A stretch of DNA of 64,000 nt from Polydactylus sextarius (Eukaryota > Chordata > Actinopteri > Polynemidae), in NCBI GenBank assembly GCA_016801845.1, contig CM028911.1, forward strand, positions 5,502,885-5,566,884, written 5' to 3'. This document shows, piece by piece, positions 1 through 11,937 of this stretch. Made by a program: the position numbers and the translations under genes. The notes beneath the pieces are model-generated. The model had not been told where the DNA came from. It saw only the letters and a program-made list of their open reading frames with translations, and searched no databases. The first letter of the stretch is position 1. Each line of letters starts with the position of its first letter.

Positions 1-2929
1 GACACAACTATGGTGGAAGTTTTGGACCAGTCAGAGAACTAGGACAAAGGTTGTGTTCTATATATATGTAACTCACTCTTCATGACCAGTCCTGCTAAAA
101 GAGAGAACTATTTCAACTTATAAGATAAAATTATAATCAATTATTTATAATACAAAGGAAGAGGGTAGTATGACAGGCTGGGCCAACCTCTGTTAGTAAG
201 GCACTGCTGGCTTTTATATGTGACTGATTACATGGGTGAGAGGTGGAGGATCCAGCATGGAGTCCACTGATAAGGACTCCCAACCACACACTACAATGCA
301 AACATTTAGATGAAGCTACTGTAAAGATTAACACACAGTTTTCAGCCACATTTCAGTCGGCGTGCTTAATATTCAGGAGAGTCTTCTGGTGTGACTCACT
401 GCAATGATTAAACAATTTTCTTTTAAGTTTGATGTGTTAAAAAAACTCAAATTCAGAGGATTAATGAATAATCAAGGGTGTTGCGGCAAACTCGAGTCTT
501 CTGGACCTCATTACGTGCAGATGGCTAAGCAGGTGTTGTCTTATATAAGCTTCTCTGAATCAACATGAGTATACAAAACCAAAACTACACAGCGCTGAGC
601 AGTTAGCTCGTCTGCAGCTCAGAGGGGTTCTGACAGTCCAAGGTCCTTTACCTCTTTAGTTAAACAGCACCTAGAAAGTTGTAGGGGGAGGGCCACACAC
701 AAACCAACGACTCACAGTTGTTCTGCCCTTTCAACCGAAAGGGAAAACTGAATTAACTCACACAACAAGACTGTACAGTGCATTTACCATACAGCTGTCA
801 GGCCTGCAATTCATCAGAGTGACTGCTGACAGTCAGACCATGACACAGCTGTCTGCACGTCTTCATTCTCCCAGGAGTCTTTACAATTTTGGTTTACGCG
901 ATAGTTGTTTCATTAACTGGGAACTACTCCACGCTACATTGACGGAGAGGTTACAGATAACACTATGCGTCATGGCGACAGGTAAAAAATGTTAAAGATG
1001 GTAGAAGAGGAGGATAGTGGTCCCAAAGCAGAACAAAAAGTTAGATAGTGTCAAAAAAGCAAACAGTGGCGTGAAAGTGTGTAGCATTTTTTTTTTAGCC
1101 ACAGTAGTAGCACAGAGTTTGTGTGACTGTGTGGGCAGTGTCAGACCTGTGTGAAGTTGGAGACAGGGGACAGGATAGGGTCGAGAGTACAAACAGCTGA
1201 GAGCACAGACAGCTGGCGGGAAACCTGAGCACCTCTGAGGAGGAATTAACCCTTTCGAGGCCAGCTGAGGCAGCAGGAGGCCACGTGTGAAGACGGTCGC
1301 CATCTGACACTTAGTAGTTCTCACCACGAAACAAATTAATTCTGGAAAAAGGTCCTGAGTTTCCTCATGTTGTGCACACCACATTCGAGCTTTTCTATGT
1401 TACTTATACAGACCACTGGCAAAATACATGACTACTCTAATGCGCTGTGGGCAGGTTCATACTTAGACCTAGCAACAACCCAGAGTTTTGCTTCAGAAAG
1501 TGTAACCTGTTTGACCATTCAGGACTTAACCTGTAATCTAAGAGCCTAGACAAACTGCTGCTATCTGTGTGACCTACATAGCGAGCTTCCACTGACCTAC
1601 TGCTTTGTTTGACCATCTCTATGTGTCTCCCGTTCAACTGGCCAGTCTATAAACAGTGCTGGCTCTTAGTTCAGAGTCAAGGCAGTACATAGTAAACATA
1701 GGCCACAGTGGTGTAATGCATTCCTTCAGACCAGAAGTGAGAGCAGAGAATCATCTTTGTGATGTAGCCAAAGACTCAGCACTGTCATTTCCTCCCTAAG
1801 TCCAGTCTACATCATGTTTCCTATGATACGCTATTACACATATCATCTCCCCAGATACACAACAACAACATTCATTCTGGAACATACATGAAGTCTGACT
1901 CTGTATATAATAATAATAATATATTAGACTTGAGACAATTAGTTGATTAATCAATTATTTATTTATTTGCAGGTTTATTCCCATTTGTTAGATACTACCT
2001 GAGTTGGTTTGGTGAATCTGAATTATAGCCATTATGCTTGAGGACTTACAGGAAATGGTAAAGAGATTTACTTTCACAAAAACAAAAGTTTTTTTAAATG
2101 TCTTATAGCTTAATCCCAGATTCCTTTGTTTTCACTACTGTTCTCTGCTTTACAAAAAAGAAAGGAAAAGAAAATCCGACTAGAGCATGATCTCGGGAAG
2201 CACTTTACTTGCTATCATATGGAACGTAACAAATGAAGGGACAATTTACAGCTAGGCTATGTGAATGGAGGGCTGAGTTGGAGTAAGCAATGAATCCTCC
2301 AGACAAGACTGCACAGCCACCGTGAGCTATATAATCTATTTTACAAAAGAGGGACATGATTTTACTCCAGCAGCAGAGATCTGAACTAATACACCTTCTG
2401 TCCCTCCTGTATCTACTGTGAACACACGAGAAATCCTAATATAAAAAGGATCAGGGCGTAGAATTCAATAAACGCAAAAAAACATGAGAGACACCAGGAA
2501 CATTATTTACACACACAAGATTTCTGCTGCTCTCGGTTTAGAGCAGACGAGTGGCAAAACAGATCAGCTCTTTTGATATGCTGGTTTTGTGCTTTCTTAG
2601 GAGTTCTATATATGGTAAAAGAATAAAGCCTAAATCACCCTTTCATTCGCCCCCCCTTCATTCACAGACATCGTACGATGGACGTCGTTTTAAAGGAAGA
2701 GGAAATGAGAGAGTAATTAAAAAGAGAAGGACGCAAATGATTCCCTATTCATTGGGGATTAATCATTTCAAATTGAAGGTGACAACTGGCAGGCTAGTGC
2801 GGTGTTGGTTGGAGAGCCCATTGTGCAGTTTACTGGTTGCTGGCCCTCGTCTAATCTCCCATTTGCTGGCTCCCATCTCCCAGTCTGTCACCCTGCCAGC
2901 AACATGGAATTTGCAGCTCCATTTGGGAC

Positions 2930-3180
2930 TGCTAAAAAAGGCAAGGCAGCCCAAGTGGAGGAGGTGCAGCCAATGGCGGCTGACCTGTCCAGTTGCTTGC
3001 TGTAAAATAAGGGGGTGGAAGAGAGGGGGTGAGAGGGGGGAGGGAGAGCAGGGGGGGGTGACATAACGTTGCTTTTCCTTCCCCCTCCGACAAAGCCAAC
3101 GCGTCGCTCTCTCTGCCGACACCGCTCCAATCCTAGCGCCACCAGCGCCACCACCTCGCTCTTCGGGTGCAGCCTCGTGA
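2930..3180. other. CpG- and G-rich block inside srf intron 2
   Basis: This block stands out from its AT-rich surroundings. It has a CCAAT-type motif fused to an ATGGCGGC (YY1-like) core at about 2970-2979. A run of five G-tracts follows at 3011-3058, and then a stretch at 3095-3175 with many CpGs. It could be an intronic promoter, an enhancer, or simply a base-composition anomaly. Overlapping reading frames on both strands show no recognisable protein. Confidence 0.4.
3011..3058 (+). other. G-quadruplex-type tract
   Basis: Five G-runs of lengths 5, 5, 6, 3 and 8 occur on the plus strand. The last four are separated by loops of 5, 1 and 6 nt, satisfying the usual G3+N1-7 quadruplex pattern. 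On the srf transcript strand this is a C-rich tract. Confidence 0.6.
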
Positions 3181-4674
3181 TAGGAGAAAATATCTGAGCA
3201 AATTAACTTTCCATTATCTCAGTGATTCTCTCTTGTCACCCACTTCAAGCCAGCTCTGCGCTTCACAGCAGCAGCTGAACAGGACAACAAAAACAAATTG
3301 TAAAAAACTTAAGATTCATAGGCAGTTCTCCCGTTAAGACAGTGAATTAAATTAGGAAGTTCATTTTATTTCTCTGGGGAGACCAAATCAAATTCATACA
3401 CATTCACAGGATGAACACTATATTGAGTAATGAGGCTGTTAAATCTGTCAGAGGATGTCTAAAGAGACATAACGCAGGGAAAACAAACATGTCAGCCACT
3501 CGTCAGGACTGTGGCGTCGGTCTGGAAGTTTTCTGGTCAGCGTGTCTTGCAACATTTCAGCAGCAGTGGAAGTGTCAACTATGCTAATGAGCAGAGCGAC
3601 AAATAAACTTCCCAAGGATTACAACAGTAAGAGCACTGACAGCAAAAAGCAGGAAGGAAGATGTAGACAGAGAAGGAGAAAGAGAAAGAGAGGATGGAAC
3701 TAAGGGAGAAAAGGAGAGAGAGAGTGGGGGGAGGGAGGAGGGGAAAACCAGTGGAGACTGTGATACTGAGTTCAGTGCTAAGATAGATCCTTTAAGCAAA
3801 CATGAGTTGTGGGATTTGCCATCCCCTTCCAAAAATAACCCAAAATGCATAAAAACATCTTTGCTGGAGACTTGTTTAGTATTAAGAAGCAACCAAAATC
3901 AAACCCATGATTTGTTGGGGGATGCAGAGAAGACACAATAGGGACATATATGTCTTTTTCGTTAAGTGCTGACATTTAATTTACTTTTTCCCCTCAAAAT
4001 CAGACAGTATATTTCCCCTAATGTCTCTACACAGCCCTCAGAGAACAGTCTTGAACTCGATGTGCGCTCAGAGAGCAATAGCAATAGAAAGCGAAATAGT
4101 CTCACAACTTATTGTCTTAATATTGCTGCTGCAATGCTTCTTTCTCCTCAGCAAGAGGGAACCCCTCTGCAGGACAGTACGAAGATACCAAATTATGTTT
4201 CTACTTGCTTATCATTCTGATCTTACAAGCTCGGTTTTCACTACCAGATTTAGGTCTGGTGACACTGGCTCCAGTTCAGCCGATGTAGCAAAGCTTTAGA
4301 CCAAACAGCAGATGATTACATGATTTAATGTGACTCTCAGCCTTTACAAAGCCTGGAACTTTAACAAACACTCACACAAGAGCTAACAGCTATAAAAACA
4401 AGTCGTGGTGCGATACGAAGCGTGACTCTGAAACTGCATGGCCCATTTCTCACCTAAAAACTAATTTCGGTGGATAGTTCAGGAAAATATGATAACACTC
4501 AGAGCAGCTGCCATGTTTTCCCACACTGAGGGTCAGAGGCAAAGACCAACAGCAGCCCAGCTGGTGGTGCACTCATCCAGATAGCTGTAGGGACGAGTTT
4601 AAGGGAGCTGCCAATCATTTATTGGAGCGTGTCTCTCTTATTCACAATATTAAATATTATTCACGGTATAAAAA

Positions 4675-5220
4675 AAGAAATTGTTTGACATTTTAGGAAA
4701 TAAACTTATTCACCTTCTTGCCTTGATTAAGACTAGAAGAAGAATGATAGCCCTGTCTGAGTACAACTCAGAGAAGGCACCAGTCTACCAAGTCTACAAG
4801 GTCTACAAGGCCAACATATATAGAAATAACACCCACTAACTCTCAGGTTCACACCTACAGATAATTTAGAGTGATCAATTAACTTAACCACTAGTACTTG
4901 GAGAGGACCCACACCAGATCCCAGGTCTGAATCGATTAGTGAGAAACCACTGCACTACCCTTTTACCTTATATCTCCCTTGTGTGATCCTTATAGAACTG
5001 AGTATATGTGGTTTCAGTCACCCCCATGTTGAAGTTACCTCTTCTAGCCAAGAAATAGTCACACACAGAAGACCTTCGTTTCTGGAGCCTCTGCTTGTTT
5101 GGACAGAGCCAGGCTAGTTGTCTCTGGCTGTTTCCAGTCTTTATGCTAAGCTAAGCTAACTGGCTGAAGCCTGATACTGAACAGACAGATAAGAAAGTGA
5201 TATCAATCAAACAACAAGGG
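4675..5220. repeat. fragments of a dispersed teleost repeat in two orientations
   Basis: Two degenerate pieces are seen. About 4683-4725 contains TTTGACATTTTAGGAAATA followed by a CTTCTTGCC block. About 5035-5215 contains AGCCAAGAAATAGTC and, near 5135-5165, a fragment ending TATGCTAAGCTAAGCTAAC. I recognise both as parts of a short repeat common in perciform-type fish genomes. They lie in opposite relative orientation. A related copy is at 43925-44095 in this window, an internal check on family membership. Confidence 0.5.
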
Positions 5221-5978
5221 GCAAGAAAAGAACAAATGTGCAAGTGATGGCTGAGTGAGAAAAAAAAAAAATTCCCACCTCTCACGCTTTTTCTTGATAA
5301 TCACGCAAAAGGTTACAGACAGCAATGTTTAAGGACCAGAATTTCTGCTGTCACATGACTTGAAGAACAGCGCTTACTGAACCAAATCATCACTACTTCA
5401 CTTCAAGCACTTTTGTTCCCCTACCCCCCCTACACTTCCCTCAGCAGCCACTGCAAAAACTGTTTAGACTAGCCTGGACTGTATGTATGACATACTACTC
5501 TCTTGATGAATAGTGTCCAGATGCTACAGAGGTGCTCACAGTGATCACAAAGAAGATCTACTGCTCAGAAACGATCTCCCAAAATCCAGGCTTCCGTGTC
5601 AACCTGCTATGTCTGAATCATAACAACGCTGATCCTGACATGGACCACGCTGTGACCATTTCTTGTGGTTCCTTGCGTGAGGAGTGTTCACGGGGGACCC
5701 GTACTAGTCTCCCACACTCATAAATGTAGTTGGGGTGCAAAGGTCACAGTGTCATTGCCAACCACCTAAATAGACGTCACATGAAACGGGACGTAAAGTA
5801 TGGTTCAAATGTTTCTTTTCCACCCACTCATATCTACATCCATACCTCCCCTCCATATCACTAAATGAGTAGTGTGTGTGGGGGGGTGGGGGGTAAGAAA
5901 TCACAGGACTCCAAAGACAGCTGCAGCTTATAAGGAATGTGAGGGGCCTCAGCCAAGAGAGCAGGCAGGGAAACCATA

Positions 5979-5988
5979 CCATATATGG
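5979..5988. promoter_or_regulatory. perfect palindromic CArG box in srf intron 2
   Basis: The sequence CCATATATGG fits CC(A/T)6GG exactly and is a perfect palindrome. It could be an SRF site for intronic autoregulation. At this base composition about one such match is expected by chance in 12 kb, so the match alone is weak evidence. Confidence 0.3.
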
Positions 5989-7166
5989 CAACAGAGGCAG
6001 AATCTAATTTTTATCAATGAGCAGAGCGGGCATGAGAATGGGTTAACGTGCAAAGGTTGATCTCCCATGCTGAACGGTGTATGGTACGTGTTAGTTAGTG
6101 CCTTGTAAAAACAGCACAGAGGCAAACAGGCCTGGAAGTGTCCGTCTTCAAAGGGGCGTACTTAAGCCGTGTAAACAATGGAGGGAATCTCGGCTTGGAG
6201 CACGTGATTGCATCAAGGTGTGAACAGTGAAGTGTGTCTGCTGATGACTTTATCGCTTCACTTCAAACTCACAAATGCTCACGAGTTAAGCACGCTCAGT
6301 AATGTAAAGTGAAATACAGCAACACAAACCTCAGCATTAGGGATTAAAAAAAAAAAATGGAAATAACCAACAAAAAATAATGCTTTCTGCCATTTTATTT
6401 TTATAAAACCACATAATGTGTATTAATTTCATATTTTCAGTTTAACAGGCTCAGTGTTTTATCTACGTATGAGCACAGGACAGCGCCATCCCAAAATCAA
6501 AGATAAACACCAATCCTCCATACAGCAGATGGCATGTTTCTCATCCTAACACAACCCAGACCTGCTGTGATTTATCTTCACCCGTGTTACGAGGTTTTCC
6601 TGGATGAGAGGTCAGAAAGGTAAAGTGTAGACAGCTCCATTTAGTAGAGTACAATAATGCCGCTTCTCTTTTCAGTCGAGCTGTTTGAAAGACCGCTGAG
6701 ACGTTTTCATTTAATTAAAAAATGACTCGATGCTCATAACCAAACCGCAAGCCTGAAACAGCAGCCTCACATGTGACACACAATAGTTCAAAACGGTTTA
6801 CAATAGGACAAAGATTATTTTCCGTAGCTGCTTGTAGGTTTGATTTATTTGCTCCCCTCGTGTGCCTGTCGAGCCTTTTCTGGAGAGATTTCCTACACTA
6901 TCCATTAGTGACTCTCTATGGTACTTTATCAGTTCTTTTTTTTAAATTTGCACTGCAATTCATGTTTCCATTAGAAAGGAGTCACTGAGTCACAAAGACT
7001 AACTGTGCACCTTTGTTGAGCGTAGGGGAAATGGGCCGTGGGGACAGGCACAGAAATGAGTGTACTCAATTGTTGGGGATTCTAAGCCGCCGGTTGTGAA
7101 TGTGATCCTCCCAAAAGATATGTTTTCTTAACACTTTCATCAACAGCAGGTCTTTCCACTTCTCAC

Positions 7167-7433
7167 CTTTGTGTCACCCATGCTCTCTGACTCCGACACC
7201 TGGTAGGTGAGGTCTGTCTCCTCGAAGCCCGTGGCACTCATGCGCTGGTCCGTGGAGGGGTCAGACCGCGGTGGCGAGTCCGGTGAGTTGAGGCATGTTT
7301 GGATCAGGGCTTTGCCCGTTTCACTGGTGATCATTGGCTGGAGTTTGCGAGTAGCAAAAGTGTAAACGTGACCCGTTTCACTGGCCACAAGCAATAGAAC
7401 CTGGGTTCCCGTCAGGGTGGAGAGTTCATAAGC
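7167..7433 (-). CDS. srf: srf exon 2: second half of MADS box and SAM-like dimerisation extension
   Basis: The acceptor CAG precedes GCTTATGAA (AYELSTL) and the donor is AAAG|GTGAGA. The exon is 267 nt and phase 0 at both ends. It encodes AYELSTLTGTQVLLLVASE through to SESESMGDTK, and the MADS core is unchanged relative to mammalian SRF as I recall it. It completes the DNA-binding domain and the surface that contacts Elk-1/TCF and MRTF. No further srf exon was recognised downstream. Confidence 0.97.
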
Positions 7434-8748
7434 CTGAAAAACAGAAAAAAGGAGTTGCAACTATATGAATAAATGGTCTAATTTATTTAAACTAAAGCCT
7501 GGGGTGTAATCATATCATACATACAGTAAACTAAACAGAAGAGGGAATGAAATATTTTAAAAGATGAACCTCTGGGAAAAAACGCCCAAAGCAAGAAAAC
7601 ACAGAACCTAAAAATATGCCTGTAGTGAACTCTGACGTATAGCTCAAATTGAGCCAAAATAACATGAGATAAGACGCCAAGAATAGAGAGTGTGATATAG
7701 CTGAGATACTGATTGCAGGAGGTGATTGGTTTGCAGAGGGAACTGTAGTAAACCACCCTAGTTGGTGAAAACCAGGAATGAATCTCAACACGCAGAGTTA
7801 TCCGGCTGTAAAACGTGAGGCCACCATCACACTCTGCCCATTTTGTCATTCATTATGCAGCCTGCAGGCACATTCAAACTCTCCAATGTAAAGTAAAAGC
7901 ACAATAAGACCAATCTCCAACCAATACACACATACACACATGCTGCACTCGCAGTGAACTCTGAGAAAGCCTTTCTGTCTAAATGAGTCATCAGTTATGT
8001 GGAGGATGCTTCTGGTGCTGTGAAGGCACAGTGCCATTACCATCACCTTGGTGAACACGGTGCAGCCTCAACCCGCTGATAGATGTGTCATTGTGAGCAG
8101 GAGAGCAATACTCTGTCACACAGAGCAATGAGGATGAAACAAATCACATTCAAATTAAAAAAGATTTTATAGGGCCGTTATAAAACCTGGCATTCATTCT
8201 AGCCTACTCCATCATGCTCTCTCTCTTCTTTAACACTGTGTTCATTATGGGCCGTATCAGTCCAGTTCTCTATATATGGGCACATGCTAGCTGGAGCTGA
8301 CCACATAATTGCCTTTTGTGTGTAATAATGTGATGACAGAGAACAGAAAGGCTGATGATGACCAGCTACTGCTACAGTGGCTCAATGCTACACCGTGTTA
8401 CACCTGAATACTTCGAACTTCAATTATGTTGAGCTTTTCTGTGTGTAATGAAGGACAGTGTTAACCTCTCGATGGCTGTATAATTCTCCTCAGTCACTGC
8501 TAATGAAGCTTCACAGAAGCAGGTAATGAACTACACAGCTCCAGTCATCCTCTCCCACCATCTCCCTTGATTGGCTGTGCAGCAGCTATAGAAGGGTGTC
8601 GACAACAGTCTGATGTTTGGCCGTTATCCAAGACAAAAGAAGGACTAATTTGTCAACTTGTGTGTGCAAGGTGGCACCACAAGCGAGACCTACACAATGC
8701 TTTAATAAGTTTCCTTGCTCTGCTGATTTTCTCATAAATATTCATGAC

Positions 8749-8804
<56 letters not shown>

Positions 8805-11800
8805 AGGGGGTCAGCTTTGGCTGTAATTGGTTCTTCTGCCAAACTCTTAGTCAACCCAGTATATATCAAATAAAGTAGCACCAAAAGAGACACTGAGAGA
8901 TTCACAACACTTATTTACAACTATCCAGAAGTTATCCAGCATTATTTTTCTGTTTTTTGGCTGTTGTCGTTTGTCTGTTGGTGGCCAGATCACTGGACCC
9001 ACAGCCATGTGTGTTGACAGTTGCCAGTTTAAATCCTGTTAAACATCTGTTGGAGTGACCCTAAACCCACAGTGCAAAGTCAACAATTGTGGCTTGCAGG
9101 CACTGTAAATAGTGCTGAAGTGACTGGTTGAAAAATCAATTAGTTGATTGACAAAAATTTACAACAATGTTATGGATTATCTGTTAATCTCTGATGACAG
9201 TTATCAGCAGAAACACCTCAACGTTTGCTTGTTCCAGCCTCTCACATGGGAAAATTTGGTTTGTTGTTATGTTGTTGTTTTTCTTTAGTGTTAATTCAGT
9301 ATATTTGGAGTTTATTAAATAAGCAGTCATCTCAGGCTCTGGAAAATAATGAATATTTTTACCCCTGAATATTTTTTTTACCCCAATAATGAGAGTGTAT
9401 TAGGCGCTATTTAGTCTAATGATAGTTTTCATAATAGATCAAACAGTATTTTCAATTGAGTCAGTCATTAATCGATTATTTTAGTGCATACATCCTCCAC
9501 TAAGTCATCACAATCTATCATTTAACTGACAAATTGTTTCTACACCACATATGTCAAAGCAAGAAAAGTCTACGTGTAAATAATAATCTTAATAATGGCT
9601 ACATTCCATTTAGATGAGACAGTTTCATTGCCCTAGTGCTTTACATGTTGGCTCATTTGTATAGATTACTCTGACACCTAAATGGAATAGATTCACGATT
9701 TATATTATCAATTTAACTCTTTAATAGCACATTAAGATGTTGATCATAAGCTCTGTCTATTGGTTACATTGACAGATGTGTCATTTCCTGCTCAAATAAT
9801 GGAACCCGAAGAAAAAGATAATAAGGCAACCAATATTAATTGAGTAATCATGTGGTACAAGAGTAATTCTTCATTGTGCAAGAGTTTAGATGTACGTAAT
9901 CCAAGACAGATGTCAAAAAAAGACAATTACTTCACCCACTGCATCCTTCAAATATGAAACCAAGCGCTTTTTTTCTAGAAACCAGTTTGAGACCATTATA
10001 CTATGAATCTTCCCACTCCACCCACCTGTCAATTTCTATGATGGCTGACATAGTGTAGGCAACGTTTTTCAAAATCTCCATCCCCACAGTGTGTCAAATA
10101 GTGTTCATGTTGCCAAAAGCCTACATAAAGACACCTCAGTTTCCACGACAACAGTCTGAGGTACATAAGAGAAATACAGCAGAGTACACAGTGCAGGCGC
10201 TTCAGAGAAACGTGAGGACAAATGACAAACTCTTGCACTACAATAAAGCATGGCTCACAAGTGTTTATTTAAAGTCATAATGAAAAACTGCCTCGTCTGC
10301 AACAAAACAACTGCTGGTCAACAGCTGACCTTGTCTCCAAATAATCAACTTTAGATGCCTCGATTTCAAATGCCACATAGCAATACTTTACCATGGCAGC
10401 AATTGTGTGGCAGCCTTGTGCATTCCCAGTGAAATATTGCTTGGTATTAAACTTAGTAGACAGTAATGGAGGCAGTTATGACTACAGTGGAGCGAGGCCT
10501 GTCATCTATACTGTCAACTGCCAGACCTGACTCGCAAAACTGAAACTGAGACAAAGTCATCACAATGTACAGTACCACGATGCAGGCAGAGGCAGTCTCC
10601 GGATTCTCTCTTCGGTTTGACTGTCCTCTGATTTGGGTCAGCTGTTGGCACCTACAAGCCCCCGCTGCTGTGCATCACCACATGGCTGATGCCTGCAAGC
10701 AAAGCCTGGCTTCACAGAGGCAGAGAGAACAGCCTGTGTTCACTGATGGAAGCGGTTTCCATTGGCAGCCAACAGTCAGTCAGGCCTGTCAGTCAGTGTG
10801 CTTAAGGTGTACTGGTATGTGTGCATGAAAGAGTGTGTCAGTTTGTCTGGAAATCTGTGTGCGTGTCAGGCCATGTGTGTGCCATAGCTGGGGGTGGGCA
10901 TGGTCATAAATAGAATTGTCATTTGCTCAAGTCTATTTAAAGCCCATGGCCTGTCATAAATGCTCTGACTTCCTCACATTGAGTCAGATTGTGCCACAGT
11001 TGTCTTTCATAAGAAAATATTAATTTGGTTTACTGCAGATCAGTAGCCTACAATTAAAACATATGCCCTCTATAAAAACACATCATATCATCAAGTGGTT
11101 ATTATTATTACTAATGCAAAATGTTCCCAGAAGTTATATCTGTACAGGTAAGGAAGGTGTTCTCCATCTCGCTGTTAATTCCGTAAATCAAGCATCACAC
11201 ATTATACTGCAGTGTGAACAGGCCATCAGTGACAATCAAATCAATTGTTAAGCAGTTGGATGAGATCCAAAGGCAATCACCTGACTCACCTTTTTCATTA
11301 TACCGGTCTTCCTCTTGCTGAAAGTCGTGTACCGTCTCAACTTGTTGTCAATAAATTCCATCTTTATCTTTACGCGCCCACGTGTCTTCTTCCCCGGCTT
11401 TGCCCCGGCGACCCCGCCGGGAACCATGCCGTAACCTCCGGGAGGTACTCCCACCTCCTGCCCTGTCACCGCAGCTTCCATCTCCCCTCTCTCCCGCTTC
11501 ACCCCTCTCCTGTTGTCCCCGAGTGAACCCACGGGGTCATCATCATCTCCGGAATCCGAGTCATTATCCGAACCGCTGCACAGCGGAGCACTTTCTCTGT
11601 CCGGGTCGAACCGGGCTCCCGCCAGCACGATCCCTGGGTTTAACCCCACCATATTTCCCTGGACGGCGGTCTGCAGAGGTGTCACCCCGGTACCGTTCCC
11701 CGGTCTTGCACCTCTCGGACCCCCTGGACCATTAGCCCCCAGCATCCCGATGGCGTCTCTTTCGAGTTGTCGCCCAGTAGCACCGGCGCTGTCGCTGACC

Positions 11801-11937
11801 CCAGGTAAACCTTGCCCTGCTCTGACCAAAACGGGACGGATCCCGCTACCGACAATCCCCGAACCGTGTCCTGTGGTACCTCTACCTGAAGCTGACCCGT
11901 TTCCAGATGGTGCCGATCCAACCTGGCTCGGTAACAT
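7167..11937 (-). CDS. srf: serum response factor, exons 1-2 (gene continues beyond the left edge)
   Basis: SRF is a nuclear MADS-box transcription factor that binds CArG boxes as a dimer and recruits TCF/Ets and MRTF cofactors to drive immediate-early, cytoskeletal and muscle genes. Two coding exons are visible, joined in phase 0 (216 + 89 codons). Together they give a Gly/Ser-rich N-terminus, an acidic Ser/Asp cluster, then a MADS box (KTRGRVKIKM, RRYTTFSKRK, GIMKK/AYELSTL) and the adjoining dimerisation segment (LLLVASETGHVYTFATRKL). As I recall the human protein, this core is identical to it. The C-terminal transactivation exons were not found between 1 and 7166, so the gene is partial here. 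It lies immediately downstream of ptk7 in the same orientation, as in human. Identity is certain; the paralogue (a or b) is not. Confidence 0.97.
8753..8803. repeat. (TG)n microsatellite
   Basis: About 25 uninterrupted TG dinucleotides lie in srf intron 1. It is likely polymorphic in length. On the srf transcript strand it reads (CA)n. Confidence 0.95.
9115..9490 (+). repeat. degenerate dispersed repeat (fish family flanked by ATTAATCGATTA-type ends)
   Basis: It starts near an AATTAGTTGATTGAC motif, has an internal TTCCAGCCTCTCACATGGG block, a CAGGCTCTGGAAAAT block, and ends near ATTAATCGATTATTTTAG. I recognise this order from a very common teleost interspersed element. Related copies are seen at 38670-38885 (same strand) and 40270-40470 (opposite strand). 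No protein-coding capacity is left. Confidence 0.5.
11290..11937 (-). CDS. srf: srf exon 1 coding part: N-terminus and first half of the MADS box
   Basis: The ATG at 11937 gives MLPSQVGSAPSG, matching the MLPTQAG start I recall for human SRF, and has A at -3. The exon has 216 codons and ends AAG|GTGAGT. Residues 1-120 are Gly/Ser/Pro-rich. Residues around 118-134 are acidic (SGSDNDSDSGDDDD), the position of the casein kinase II cluster in mammals. The basic MADS region starts near residue 182. In mammals it starts near residue 138, so about 45 extra residues sit between the LERD segment and the acidic cluster. The human poly-Ala run is missing. The mammalian Ser103 context reads VKRERGEME here, so that Ser is absent. 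Confidence 0.96.

Larger units (their letters stand above)
1..7166 (-). other. srf: srf intron 2 (partial, open at the left window edge)
   Basis: About 7.2 kb follow the exon 2 donor with no recognisable srf exon 3-7 sequence on the minus strand. Contents noted: a CpG- and G-rich block at 2930-3180, fragments of a teleost dispersed repeat at about 4680-5215, one perfect CArG sequence at 5979-5988, and A- or T-rich simple tracts. I saw no other gene, RNA gene or intact mobile element. The upstream-most 2.5 kb is unremarkable AT-rich sequence. Confidence 0.75.
7434..11289 (-). other. srf: srf intron 1
   Basis: This 3.86 kb phase 0 intron has a GTGAGT donor and a pyrimidine-rich CAG acceptor. 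It contains a (TG)n microsatellite at 8753-8803 and a degenerate dispersed repeat at about 9115-9490. Two A/T-rich MEF2-like motifs lie near 10904-10942. No coding exon was recognised; the open frames here lack similarity to anything I know. Confidence 0.9.

Noticed and set aside
2551..3154. Overlapping frames on both strands, up to 171 codons
   Set aside because: Composition-driven frames in the G- and CpG-rich block; no similarity to known proteins and no gene structure.
1..7166. srf exons 3-7
   Set aside because: I looked for SRF transactivation-domain motifs on the minus strand and saw none; the exons are taken to lie beyond the window.
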